DNA from: Marisimplicoccus sp038110465
GTDB taxonomy: Bacteria; Bacteroidota; Bacteroidia; Flavobacteriales; Flavobacteriaceae
Direction: 5' to 3'
Assembly (NCBI GenBank): GCA_038110465.1
Contig: JAYNJU010000017.1
Span: 1-11,584, forward strand
DNA: 11,584 nucleotides
Made by a program: the position numbers and the translations under genes. Shown piece after piece: positions 1 to 7,455 of this stretch. Under the pieces are notes generated by a model. That model was given only the letters and a program-made list of their open reading frames with translations. It ran no database searches and was not told the origin of the DNA. The stretch's first letter is position 1. Every line of letters begins with the position of its first letter.

Positions 1-14
1 GAACTCAAGTTAAA

Positions 15-989
15 CTATAAGTTTAATACATATGCAAATATCAAAGGAGCAACTATTGTTGCATCACTTTCAATTACAAATTTTGGGGTATTTTCATCTA
101 GTTTTCCCCAAGTAATTTTTTCATTTGGTATTGCTCCTGAATATGATCCATAACTTGTAGTAGAATCACTTATTTGACAAAAATAACTCCAAAGAGGAGT
201 CTCTGTTAATTCCATATCCTGATATAACATTGGGACAACGCATATAGGAAAGTCACCCGCAATACCACCTCCTATTTGAAAAAATCCAATTTTATTTTCA
301 GAGTTTTCTGTATACCAATTTGCTAAAAATGTCATATACTCAATACCAGATTTCATTGTGCTTGCTTTAAGTTCACCCTTTAAAACATAGGAAGCAAAAA
401 TATTTCCCATAGTACTATCTTCCCAACCAGGTACCACCATAGGTAATTGTTTTTTTGCTGCCTCAAATACCCATGAGTCTTTTGGATCAATTTCATAGTG
501 TTTTTCTAAAACACCTGATAAGAGTAATTTATACATAAACTCATGAGGGAAATACCTTTCACCTTCTTCTTCAGCTTTTTTCCAAATATCAAATATGTGT
601 TTTTGAATTCTCCTAAAAGCCTCTTCTTCTGGAATACATGTATCAGTTACTCTATTTAGACCTTGGAGCATAAGTTCATGTTCTTGTTTTGGAGTTAAAT
701 CTCTATAATTTGGTATTCTCTTATACTTTGAGTGAGCTACTAGGTTCATGATATCTTCTTCCAAATTTGCACCTGTACAAGAAATTATATGCACTTTATC
801 ATTAATTATCATTTTAGAGAATATCTTCCCGAGTTCAGCTGTACTCATAGCACCTGCAAGAGACACTAACATCTTAGAATTATTTTTTAATTGATTGTTA
901 TACTCCTTTGCTGCATCAACCAAGGTGGCAGAATTGAAATGCAGATAATATTTTTCTATAAACTGAGAAATAGGTCCTTTATTGTTCAT
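15..989 (-). CDS. Deoxyhypusine synthase-family protein, probable homospermidine synthase
   Basis: This 324-residue protein belongs to the NAD-dependent deoxyhypusine synthase fold family (human enzyme 369 residues). The catalytic lysine motif WGK is present (K296), preceded by the conserved Glu six residues upstream (E290). A GGG turn lies at 240-242 and an NLEEDI segment at 75-80. In human DHS the acidic spermidine-binding residues before WGK and the His pair after GGG are conserved; here those positions read Tyr and Asp-Phe, so substrate recognition has probably changed. Bacteria use EF-P rather than eIF5A, so protein hypusination is unlikely. I infer transfer of an aminobutyl group from one polyamine to another, most likely making sym-homospermidine from putrescine. 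I chose the ATG at 989: a longer in-frame extension to 1082 lies inside the agmatinase gene and has no family similarity. The start overlaps the agmatinase stop by 11 nt, suggesting translational coupling as the last gene of a speA-speB operon. Confidence 0.9.
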   Translation of the reverse strand: MNNKGPISQFIEKYYLHFNSATLVDAAKEYNNQLKNNSKMLVSLAGAMSTAELGKIFSKMIINDKVHIISCTGANLEEDIMNLVAHSKYKRIPNYRDLTPKQEHELMLQGLNRVTDTCIPEEEAFRRIQKHIFDIWKKAEEEGERYFPHEFMYKLLLSGVLEKHYEIDPKDSWVFEAAKKQLPMVVPGWEDSTMGNIFASYVLKGELKASTMKSGIEYMTFLANWYTENSENKIGFFQIGGGIAGDFPICVVPMLYQDMELTETPLWSYFCQISDSTTSYGSYSGAIPNEKITWGKLDENTPKFVIESDATIVAPLIFAYVLNL

Positions 990-1845
990 TGTCTTGAATA
1001 AATTTATATGATAACATCTTGTAGTATAATTTGGCAACCATAAAATCAGGAGCCTTATTGTTTGGATTTGGACAGAGTTCAACTATATCAAACCCAACAA
1101 CATTTTTTTCAGAAAATACTTTTTTTAGAAAACTGATAGTTTCATTCCAAAGTAATCCTCCAGGTTCAGGAGTCCCTGTTGAGGGCATAATAGATGGATC
1201 AAAAACATCAACGTCAAGTGTAATAAATACATTATCTGATAATAATTCAGTTGCTTGATCTTGCCAAGATTCATCATAAAAAATGTCTTCAGCAAAAAAT
1301 ACTTTATCATAATTCATTACTTCTTTTTCACTTATATCCATAGATCTAATTCCAACTTGAATTAGATTAGTGGTTTTACTTGCTTCGTAAACAGCACAAG
1401 CATGATTAAATTCAGTACCGTCGTATTCATCTCTTAAATCAGCATGAGCATCTAAATGAAGAACAGATAAAGATTTGAAACAATCTTTAAAAGCACGAAT
1501 AGTTCCTATTGAAATAGAGTGTTCTCCACCAAAAATAGTTACAAATTTGTCTTTAATTATATACTTTTTAACTAATTGATGGACTTGTTCTACCATTTTT
1601 TCAGGAGATATTTTTTCTTTAATTGACTCGTCAATAAAAACTCCATTTTTATAAACTTCACTATTAGTCTCTATGTCATAGAGCTCCATATTTTCAGAGG
1701 CATCTAAAAATGCTTCGAATCCTTTGTCTGCTCCTTTTTGCCATGTACTAGTAGCATCAAATGGAACAGAGATTAAAACTATTTTTGAATTTTCTAGTTT
1801 TCCATATTTTTCAGGAATTCCAGCGTAAGTCTTAGGTTTACTCAT
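979..1845 (-). CDS. speB: Agmatinase (ureohydrolase/arginase family)
   Basis: This 288-residue protein is a full-length binuclear-manganese ureohydrolase. The metal ligands are all visible: GGEHS (H109), DAHAD (D132, H134, D136) and DVDVFDPS (D211, D213). FNHA (H148) and the C-terminal DIVELCP stretch also fit the family. The expected reaction is agmatine plus water giving putrescine plus urea, in the cytoplasm. Motifs alone do not separate agmatinase from arginase, guanidinobutyrase or formimidoylglutamase. The call rests on the neighbours: arginine decarboxylase immediately upstream supplies agmatine, and a polyamine-using synthase follows. The start ATG at 1845 overlaps the upstream stop by 8 nt and the downstream gene begins 11 nt before this one ends, so the three genes are probably co-translated. 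No sequence anomaly was seen. Confidence 0.92.
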   Translation of the reverse strand: MSKPKTYAGIPEKYGKLENSKIVLISVPFDATSTWQKGADKGFEAFLDASENMELYDIETNSEVYKNGVFIDESIKEKISPEKMVEQVHQLVKKYIIKDKFVTIFGGEHSISIGTIRAFKDCFKSLSVLHLDAHADLRDEYDGTEFNHACAVYEASKTTNLIQVGIRSMDISEKEVMNYDKVFFAEDIFYDESWQDQATELLSDNVFITLDVDVFDPSIMPSTGTPEPGGLLWNETISFLKKVFSEKNVVGFDIVELCPNPNNKAPDFMVAKLYYKMLSYKFIQDNEQ

Positions 1846-3232
1846 ATCCTAGTATATTTAAAAATTCTTCTTTTGTTTGTTGATCCTTAAAAAGCTGGGT
1901 GGTAATTTTACCACTAGCATCTTTTTGAATTAAAATATGTTTTGGGTTAGGGATTAAACAATGTTGTAAACCACCAAAACCACCAATATTTTCTTGATAA
2001 GCACCCGTATTAAAGAATCCAATGTATAGTGGTTTATTTTCATCGTATTTAGGAAGATAAATAGCATTCATATGCTGTTCACTATTATAGTAATCGTCAC
2101 TATCACAAGTAAGTCCTCCAAGTAAAACTCTTTCATAATGTTCATTCCACCTATTTATAGGTAGCATGATGAATCTTTTACTTATTGCCCATGCATCTGG
2201 AAGTGTTGTGATAAATGATGAATTAATTATATTCCATTTCTCCCTATCATTTTGTTGTTTTTGATAAAGAACTTCATATATACTTACTCCACTTTCACCT
2301 ACAGTAAAACTTCCAAATTCAGTAAAAATATTTGGTGGTGAAACTTTCTCAGTTTTACATATTAAATCTATCTGATTAATTATCTCTTCTACTATGTAAT
2401 AATAATCAAAGTCAAAATTTAGAGAGTTTTTTATTGGAAATCCACCACCTATATTAAGACTATCAAGTGTAGGACATATTTTTTTTAAACTAACATAAAC
2501 ACTTAAACATTTTGAAAGCTCATTCCAATAATATGAATTATCTCTTATACCTGTATTAATAAAAAAATGAAGCATTTTTAATTCCACTTTAGGATTATTT
2601 TTCACCATCTCATTGTAAAACGGGATGATATCTTTATAGCCTATCCCTAATCTGGAAGTATAAAATTCAAACTTTGGCTCTTCTTCTGAAGCTATTCTAA
2701 TTCCTATTTTAAAATTTTCATTAATTGCTTCTTCAAGTAATTTTAGCTCTTTATAATTATCTATTATTGGAATGCAGTTATTAAATCCTCTATCTATAAT
2801 CTTAGCTATATTTAAGATATATTGATCTCTTTTAAATCCATTACATAGTATGTAATTACTTTTCTGAAGCTTTTCTTCTTTAATAAGGCTTTCAATTATA
2901 TCCATATCAATTGCAGAAGATGTCTCTAAATGAATATCATTTTTCAAAGCTTCATCTAGAACAAACTTAAAATGTGAGCTTTTTGTACAATAACAATAAT
3001 TATATTCTCCACTATAATTAGCTTTTTTGATAGCCTCAGAAAACCATTTTTTTACACGATTTATATTATTTGAGATTTGAGGTAGATATGTAAATTTAAG
3101 TGGAGCACCATACTGTTTTACAAGGTCCATGATATTAATACCATGAAACTCTAATTCATCATTACAAAGACTGAACTCTTCCTGAGGAAAGTCAAAATTT
3201 TGATCAATAAAGTCGATATATTTGGTTTTCAT
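1838..3232 (-). CDS. speA: Biosynthetic arginine decarboxylase, compact Bacteroidota type
   Basis: This 464-residue protein is a fold-III, PLP-dependent basic amino acid decarboxylase (alanine racemase-like barrel). The PLP-binding lysine is K84 in a CTKSSHF context. Other family signatures follow in order: SRLG (193-196), LHFF (221-224), IGGGF (261-265), the TEFGSF segment (304-309, in the position of the usual EPGR phosphate-binding loop), CDSDD (376-380, the subunit-interface Cys-Asp motif) and GAYQE (410-414). E. coli SpeA is about 658 residues; this shorter form is the usual one in Bacteroidota. It should convert arginine to agmatine and CO2. Lysine or carboxynorspermidine decarboxylase are alternatives, but the adjacent agmatinase strongly favours arginine. 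The start is the only reasonable ATG; it is preceded by an A-rich stretch with no clear Shine-Dalgarno. A non-coding region of about 296 nt with strong self-complementarity lies directly upstream. Confidence 0.9.
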   Translation of the reverse strand: MKTKYIDFIDQNFDFPQEEFSLCNDELEFHGINIMDLVKQYGAPLKFTYLPQISNNINRVKKWFSEAIKKANYSGEYNYCYCTKSSHFKFVLDEALKNDIHLETSSAIDMDIIESLIKEEKLQKSNYILCNGFKRDQYILNIAKIIDRGFNNCIPIIDNYKELKLLEEAINENFKIGIRIASEEEPKFEFYTSRLGIGYKDIIPFYNEMVKNNPKVELKMLHFFINTGIRDNSYYWNELSKCLSVYVSLKKICPTLDSLNIGGGFPIKNSLNFDFDYYYIVEEIINQIDLICKTEKVSPPNIFTEFGSFTVGESGVSIYEVLYQKQQNDREKWNIINSSFITTLPDAWAISKRFIMLPINRWNEHYERVLLGGLTCDSDDYYNSEQHMNAIYLPKYDENKPLYIGFFNTGAYQENIGGFGGLQHCLIPNPKHILIQKDASGKITTQLFKDQQTKEEFLNILGYE

Positions 3233-3249
3233 TTTTTCTATTATTAAGC

Positions 3250-3438
3250 AGGTGCCTTGGGGTGTTCAGATTAAGATCTAAAAGACTAAACTCTACAATA
3301 GAATGGGCAATGAAAGATTTGATTCCCAATAAAGGAAAAAGGTGAGTTCATTTTATCAGAAGCTAGCTTTAAAATTCGGGAGCCTAACCTATAGACTAAA
3401 GTTGAGTTTAGCTTCTTAACTCTCAACACACCGAACCT
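3250..3438. ncRNA. Candidate structured RNA (6S-like small RNA or speA leader)
   Basis: This non-coding stretch folds back on itself in nested order. 3250-3253 plus 3257-3266 pair with 3425-3438, with one bulge, one mismatch and one U-G pair. 3271-3276 (TTAAGA) pairs with 3414-3419. 3286-3293 (CTAAACTC) pairs with 3404-3411. 3299-3301 pairs with 3396-3398. Inside are a hairpin at 3304-3328 with GGG/CCC in the stem and a second arm using ATTTTA at 3350-3355 with TAAAAT at 3370-3375. The closed unit is 189 nt, close to the size of 6S RNA. Strand is unresolved. The single wobble pair fits the plus strand, and TATATTTG at 3217-3224 resembles the Bacteroidota -7 element. On the minus strand the closing stem would end 17 nt before the speA ATG, as expected for a translational regulator. 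I do not recognise a specific family. Confidence 0.45.
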
Positions 3439-3528
3439 AGAAACAAATTTCAATTTAGTTCAGCTAATTTTTAGCTAAAGTATTATAATATTTAATTTGA
3501 TTTATATTTTTTTTGAAATTATTGAATG
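3439..3528. other. AT-rich intergenic stretch downstream of the DUF885 gene
   Basis: This 90-nt spacer lies between the candidate structured RNA and the DUF885 stop codon. It contains a small perfect hairpin, AGCTAA at 3462-3467 with TTAGCT at 3471-3476 and a three-base loop, and a T-rich run at 3507-3514. The hairpin has no adjacent T tract on either strand, so it is a poor intrinsic terminator. No open reading frame is convincing here. Confidence 0.3.
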
Positions 3529-5399
3529 TCAATTTTTTAGAGAATTATTAATATAATTCATTATTCTTTCTTCTAAAATTGCCAAAGTAACTGTTCCTTC
3601 CTCTAAAATTACCTCATGAAAATCTCGAATATCAAATTTAGTCTGTAATTTTTCTTCAGCAATTTTTCTTAATTCTCTAATTTTTAACTCTCCTATTTTA
3701 TATGATAATGCTTGGCCTGGCCATGAAATATATCTATCTACTTCAGTATTAATTTCATGAAGTGACAATGCAGTATTACTTGCCATAAAATCAATAGCCT
3801 GATCTCTTGTCCATCCAAGAGCATGAATGCCAGTATCTACAACTAGCCTACTAGCTCTCCACATTTCATAGGTAAGTTTACCAAAATGCTCATATGGTGT
3901 TGTATACATTCCCATTTCTTCAGCTAAGAATTCTGTATAGAGTCCCCAGCCTTCTCCATAAGCAGATAAATATAAATTTCTTCTAAATTGAGGAATATCA
4001 TCACTTAATTCATTATTTAAAGAACCTTGTAAATGGTGTCCTGGTACAGCTTCATGAACAGTTAATGATGGTAGGGTATAAAGCTTTCTACTTTTTAGGT
4101 TATATGTATTCACCCAATAATAACCAGGTTGAGTGCTATTTTTAGATGTACCTACATATCTTCCACCAGTATATTTTGGTGCAATAGAAGAAGGAACAGG
4201 TGCAACTCCATATGGTTTTCTTGGTAGAGTTTTAAAGAATCTTGGTAACTGCTCATCTGCTCTTTTTGCCATATCTCTTGCAATCATTAATAATTCCTCT
4301 GGTGAGTCAGCATAAAATTTAGAATCTGTTCTTAAATAATTTAAAAAATCTGAAAAATTACCTTGAAAATTTAAGTCTTCTATTATCTTGAACATTTCAT
4401 CCTTGATTCTTTTTACTTCACTCAATCCTATTTCATGTATACTTTTTGGATCATACAGATTACTTGTTGTATAATAATTAATTCTATTTTGATAATATTT
4501 GAGTCCATTTGGAATTTCTGAGACACCTATTGTCTCTCTTGTATTTGGAATATATTCAGTTTCAAAGAATTCTTTTATTCTCTTAAATTGAGGTATAACC
4601 TTATTCTCAACAGCTAACTTTGCTTGAGTTATAATTGAATCCTTTTGTAGATCATTTATATTATCCGGAAGATTTTTAAATGGTGAGAAAAAATGATTTT
4701 CCTCAACAGTTTTAGTAATATGTGAGTTATAAGTTGATTCATAACCTTTAAAAATTACTTTAGGTTGAGAANNNNNNNNNNNNNNNNNNNNNNNNNNNNN
4801 NNNNNNNNNNNNNNNNNNNNNNNNNNNNNNNNNNNNNNNNNNNNNNNNNNNNNNNNNNNNNNNNNNNNNNNAATATGTGAGTTATAAGTTGATTCATAAC
4901 CTTTAAAAATTACTTTAGGTTGAGAAGTACCTTTTTTTAATGATTCTCTTAAATTTACAAGATGCTGATCTACAAAATTATCAATTGAGTTTAACCTCTT
5001 GAGATAATTTTTTGCTGATTCAAAACTTGATATTGGTCTAACAATAAATCCTAAACTTATGTGAAATCCTGAATCGGATAATAATGGATTTAAAAAACGT
5101 TCAAATGCATGGTAATCGATTCTATCATTTAAAACAAACATTAAAAGTTCTGCTGAAATTCTGTCACTTTCATTTAATTTGTTAAAATCTAGATCATTAA
5201 GTTCATCTAATAAATCACTTGAAAAATCTGCTATATTTTTATAATGTTCTCTTGAGAACTCACCTAAGGGAAATTCATTTGAGTCACTGGGTCTAAAATC
5301 TTCATATTTCGAAATTATATTCTCAAGTTTATCTTCTGTTACATTATTTGAATTACAACCTAATAAAAGTATTATTAGAAAAAGTGAAAGTTTCTTCAT
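3529..5399 (-). CDS. DUF885 family lipoprotein, predicted zinc peptidase (split by assembly gap)
   Basis: One gene interrupted by 100 Ns (4772-4871). The N-terminal part (5399 to the gap) begins with a lipoprotein signal: a KK start, a hydrophobic run and the lipobox LLLGC, making Cys15 the lipidated residue. The part after the gap runs open to the stop at 3529. The two parts are in different frames as written, but deleting the duplicated 55 nt plus the Ns (155 nt) joins them in one frame of 571 residues, a normal DUF885 length. The gluzincin-like motif HEAVPGHH is at about residues 397-404 and the downstream glutamate motif YGEGW at about 429-433. These proteins are predicted metallopeptidases anchored in the cell envelope; the substrate is unknown. 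A TTG-initiated shorter product beginning at 4425 is not needed, since the frame is open well upstream of it. The gene lies 74 nt after the methyltransferase stop. Confidence 0.9.
4717..4926. other. Assembly gap of 100 N with 55-nt identical flanks
   Basis: Positions 4717-4771 and 4872-4926 are the same 55 nt, on either side of exactly 100 Ns (4772-4871). Collapsing the two copies restores the DUF885 reading frame exactly. This is a scaffolding join between contigs that share a k-mer-length overlap, not a biological repeat. Confidence 0.95.
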
Positions 5400-5414
5400 G
5401 ATTTAACTATCAAT

Positions 5415-5453
5415 AAATCTTAATTTATAATTAAGTTATGATAATTAAGATTT
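5415..5453. terminator. AT-rich inverted repeat between the methyltransferase and DUF885 genes
   Basis: AAATCTTAATT at 5415-5425 is perfectly complementary to AATTAAGATTT at 5443-5453, with a 17-nt loop. It sits in the 74-nt spacer after the minus-strand methyltransferase stop. A stem of 11 almost all-AT pairs without a flanking T tract makes a weak terminator. It could equally be a processing site or an operator for the DUF885 gene. Confidence 0.3.
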
Positions 5454-5473
5454 AAATACTTGAAGTTTTTAAA

Positions 5474-6196
5474 TTATTTAGGTCTCAAAAGTTCACTTAA
5501 AATTATCGCAGTAGCATTTGCTACATTTAAACTTTCAGCTTTTTTATGACCCGATCTAAATTTTGGAATTGAGATTTCACCACTCACTATCTCTGAAATC
5601 AAACTTGAAATACCATGAGCCTCACTGCCAAAGACATAAGTAGCACTCTTTACAAGTTCTTTTGAATAAATAGATTCACCATTAGTATTAGTTGCATAAA
5701 CTGGTTTATTTAATGAAATTAATTGTTTAGGAAAATCATCTAAATAATGACAGTTTACTCTTACAATAGAACCCGCAGATGCTTGAATTACTTTAGAGTT
5801 GAAGCAATCAACAGTATCAGAGCTACAGAATAATTCTGAAAGTCCAAACCAATCACATAATCTTATTATGGTTCCTAAATTTCCAGGATCATTTATACCT
5901 TCAAGTGCAATTGAAATTGATTCGTTTATTATTTTTTTTTGTCCTGGAATTTCAAAAACACCAAGAATTGGACTTGGTGTATTAAAATGAGTGATTTTTT
6001 TCATATCCTCATTTTTTATAATTAAAGCCTCAGGAATAATATTATCATCTGTTGCAAACAACATCTTATATTCCCAATTATTTGAAATTAGTTCATTTAC
6101 AACTTTTTTTCCTTCAGCTACAAAAAGATTATTGGATACTCTATACTTTTTGTTTTTTAATTGAAGAATGAGTTTTCTTTGATTATTGGATAACAT
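5474..6196 (-). CDS. TrmH/SpoU-family RNA 2'-O-methyltransferase
   Basis: This 240-residue protein has the usual two-part layout. A small N-terminal substrate-binding domain (about 1-85, with the FVAEGKKVVNEL segment) precedes a SPOUT-fold methyltransferase domain with a trefoil knot. The three SpoU motifs are complete: NDPGNLGTIIR (102-112, with N106 and R112), VFGSEAHGI (188-196) and ISIPKF followed by ESLNVANA (208-228). It should methylate a ribose 2'-OH in rRNA or tRNA using S-adenosylmethionine in the cytoplasm. Which nucleotide is modified cannot be told from these motifs; the closest well-known relatives are the RlmB- and TsnR-like rRNA enzymes. The ATG at 6196 gives the expected N terminus. 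It is followed 74 nt later by the DUF885 gene on the same strand and preceded by a run of closely spaced minus-strand genes, so it may share their transcript. Confidence 0.93.
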   Translation of the reverse strand: MLSNNQRKLILQLKNKKYRVSNNLFVAEGKKVVNELISNNWEYKMLFATDDNIIPEALIIKNEDMKKITHFNTPSPILGVFEIPGQKKIINESISIALEGINDPGNLGTIIRLCDWFGLSELFCSSDTVDCFNSKVIQASAGSIVRVNCHYLDDFPKQLISLNKPVYATNTNGESIYSKELVKSATYVFGSEAHGISSLISEIVSGEISIPKFRSGHKKAESLNVANATAIILSELLRPK

Positions 6197-6228
6197 TAAA
6201 ACAATTATAGCTATGATAGAGTGATGAT

Positions 6229-6420
6229 CTATCCTCCTCTACCTACTTTTCTTACTCCTGAACTTCCTGGATTTGCAAAACCTTTGTTTTGAACTTTATT
6301 ATTAGTGTTTGAATTTGAAGATACCTTATTTTTTGATTTTGACTTTCCTCCCTTCTTAAATAGTCTCTTACCGTTAGTCTCTCGGTTATCGTTTTTATTT
6401 CCAAAAAATTTACTTCCCAT
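6229..6420 (-). CDS. Small, very basic protein of unknown function
   Basis: This 63-residue open frame is rich in Lys, Asn, Ser and Gly, with few hydrophobic residues. It is expected to be unstructured, and its basic charge suggests nucleic-acid or ribosome association. The C terminus ends in a Gly-Val-Arg-Lys-Val-Gly-Arg-Gly-Gly tract. I do not recognise a family. A small ribosome-associated protein is possible by composition only. It is 32 nt upstream of the methyltransferase start and 26 nt downstream of the preceding small gene, all on the minus strand, which supports it being a real member of this gene run rather than a chance frame. The overlapping strands carry no better candidate. Confidence 0.65.
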   Translation of the reverse strand: MGSKFFGNKNDNRETNGKRLFKKGGKSKSKNKVSSNSNTNNKVQNKGFANPGSSGVRKVGRGG

Positions 6421-6446
6421 ATTTAAAAATTAAATTGTTTTCTAAA

Positions 6447-6671
6447 TTAATTATTTTTCATTTTTCTTAATTCAGATAATAAAAAATTTGCTCTTTGATT
6501 AAATGTCAGAGGAGACCCAGGCTCATTAATTTTATCATAAATTCTCCAGTATTCATTTTCTAAATCTTTTTCTAGATTTTGATCATTAATATATTTTTCA
6601 AACTCTGATCTAGTCACAATCTTATTCTTTTCTAGCAAAATTAAGTGCATCACTGTTCCATGGTTTTGCAT
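6447..6671 (-). CDS. Small hypothetical protein after the LOG-family gene
   Basis: This frame of up to 74 codons encodes a charged, probably helical peptide (TRSEFEKYI near the start, ENEYWRIYDKI and RANFLLSELRKMK later). I do not recognise it. The start is uncertain. The ATG at 6671 or the ATG at 6650 would overlap the upstream LOG-family gene by 50 or 29 nt. A GTG at 6617 would begin 4 nt after that gene's stop and gives a 56-residue protein starting directly at the charged, protein-like part. The residues before that point are what one expects from reading the LOG gene out of frame, so I favour 6617, though the wider limits are given. The close spacing suggests co-transcription with its neighbours. 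Confidence 0.6.
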   Translation of the reverse strand: MQNHGTVMHLILLEKNKIVTRSEFEKYINDQNLEKDLENEYWRIYDKINEPGSPLTFNQRANFLLSELRKMKNN

Positions 6672-7200
6672 TTTTTATGCTTGGAATAACATCTTGATAG
6701 TCATCAACAAATTGCCACATATCTAGATGTTTATCATCCATAAATTTCTCATCAACACATTTTTCAAGCATTTCTTTAAAAGGATCATAGAATCCATCTA
6801 CATTTAGAATAATGATTGGCTTAGTAAAAAGCCCTAACCTTTTAAATGTTATAACTTCAATCAATTCATCTAAAGTTCCACAGCCACCAGGTAAAGCAAC
6901 TATTCCATCTATTCCCTCTAAGAATTTAGATTTTCTTTCGTGCATAGTATCTACTAACTCAAGATCAGTTAATCTTTTATGAGTCCATTCTATATCTTTC
7001 ATAAATCTTGGACTAATTCCTTTAATTTTTCCGCCATTATCAATAATAGTATCAGCAAGATGACCCATTAATCCAGCACCACCTCCACCATATACTAAAC
7101 TAATTTTTTCTATTATAAATTCTTTTGCAAGATTCTCAGTAGCCTTAAAATATTTTTCATTAATCTTAGAACTAGAAGAGCAGTAAACACAAATTTTCAC
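6622..7200 (-). CDS. LOG-family nucleoside 5'-monophosphate phosphoribohydrolase (TIGR00730)
   Basis: This 192-residue Rossmann-type protein has both signatures of the LOG family: YGGGGAGLMG (37-46) and PGGCGTLDE (104-112), with the MHERK segment (86-90) between them. Family members cleave the ribose-base bond of nucleotide monophosphates. Plant and some bacterial members release free cytokinin from its riboside monophosphate, while others act as general AMP or pyrimidine nucleotide nucleosidases, as known for PpnN-type enzymes. A housekeeping nucleotide-salvage role is more likely here, as no cytokinin-making gene is in view. Older databases often label such proteins lysine decarboxylase; that is a misannotation. 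The start is GTG at 7200, directly before the conserved first strand (MKICVYC). No strong ribosome binding site is visible. It is the first gene of a minus-strand run. Confidence 0.92.
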   Translation of the reverse strand: MKICVYCSSSSKINEKYFKATENLAKEFIIEKISLVYGGGGAGLMGHLADTIIDNGGKIKGISPRFMKDIEWTHKRLTDLELVDTMHERKSKFLEGIDGIVALPGGCGTLDELIEVITFKRLGLFTKPIIILNVDGFYDPFKEMLEKCVDEKFMDDKHLDMWQFVDDYQDVIPSIKNAKPWNSDALNFARKE

Positions 7201-7455
7201 ACAGCTAAATTAAAAAAACCTAATAACAATGTGTTTTTTTTTGTTATCATAATTACAAACTTAAAGATAAGTTGATTATATATTTAGTCTTAAATAAATG
7301 TATTAATAATACATAAAATAGCACATAAAAAAATAATATCCATATTGTAACTAAGGTTACATTATTTTATTTTAAATATTAATAATTTTAAAATAATATA
7401 ATTATAGTTAATTGTTTAATTGTTGAATAAAGCCCATATTAATGGGCTTTATTTT
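7201..7455. other. AT-rich non-coding stretch between the LOG and DUF2490 genes
   Basis: About 255 nt with almost no GC and no convincing gene; in the window coordinates it runs on into the gap duplication to 7610. It holds TGTAAC-TAAG-GTTACA (7346-7361), a 6-bp palindrome that could be an operator or a short hairpin. It also has an ATAACA/TGTTAT pair around a T run at 7223-7247, and an all-AT inverted repeat pairing 7361-7369 with 7389-7397. The promoter of the minus-strand LOG-family gene must lie here, but I found no exact match to the TAnnTTTG element next to a correctly spaced TTG. Confidence 0.4.

Noticed and set aside
990..1082. N-terminal extension of the DHS-family protein
   Set aside because: It lies inside the agmatinase gene, adds 31 residues unlike the family, and a good ATG exists at 989.
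3250..3438. tmRNA, RNase P RNA or SRP RNA identity for the structured region
   Set aside because: None of their hallmark sequences is present: no tRNA-like CCA end, no RNase P conserved core, no SRP GGAAG-type loop.
3529..4425. DUF885 catalytic half as a stand-alone gene starting at TTG
   Set aside because: The frame is open upstream of 4425 to the gap and continues in the lipoprotein part once the gap is collapsed.
4717..4926. Paired 55-nt direct repeats that could suggest an insertion or target-site duplication
   Set aside because: The copies touch the N run exactly, the same length recurs at the second gap, and collapsing them repairs a reading frame. That is an assembly signature.
6622..7200. 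Lysine decarboxylase annotation for the LOG-family protein
   Set aside because: The PGGxGTxxE signature marks phosphoribohydrolases; the decarboxylase label is an old database error.
7290..7343. Minus-strand 17-residue hydrophobic peptide frame in the AT-rich spacer
   Set aside because: Too short to distinguish from chance in AT-rich DNA, and no ribosome binding site or neighbour supports it.
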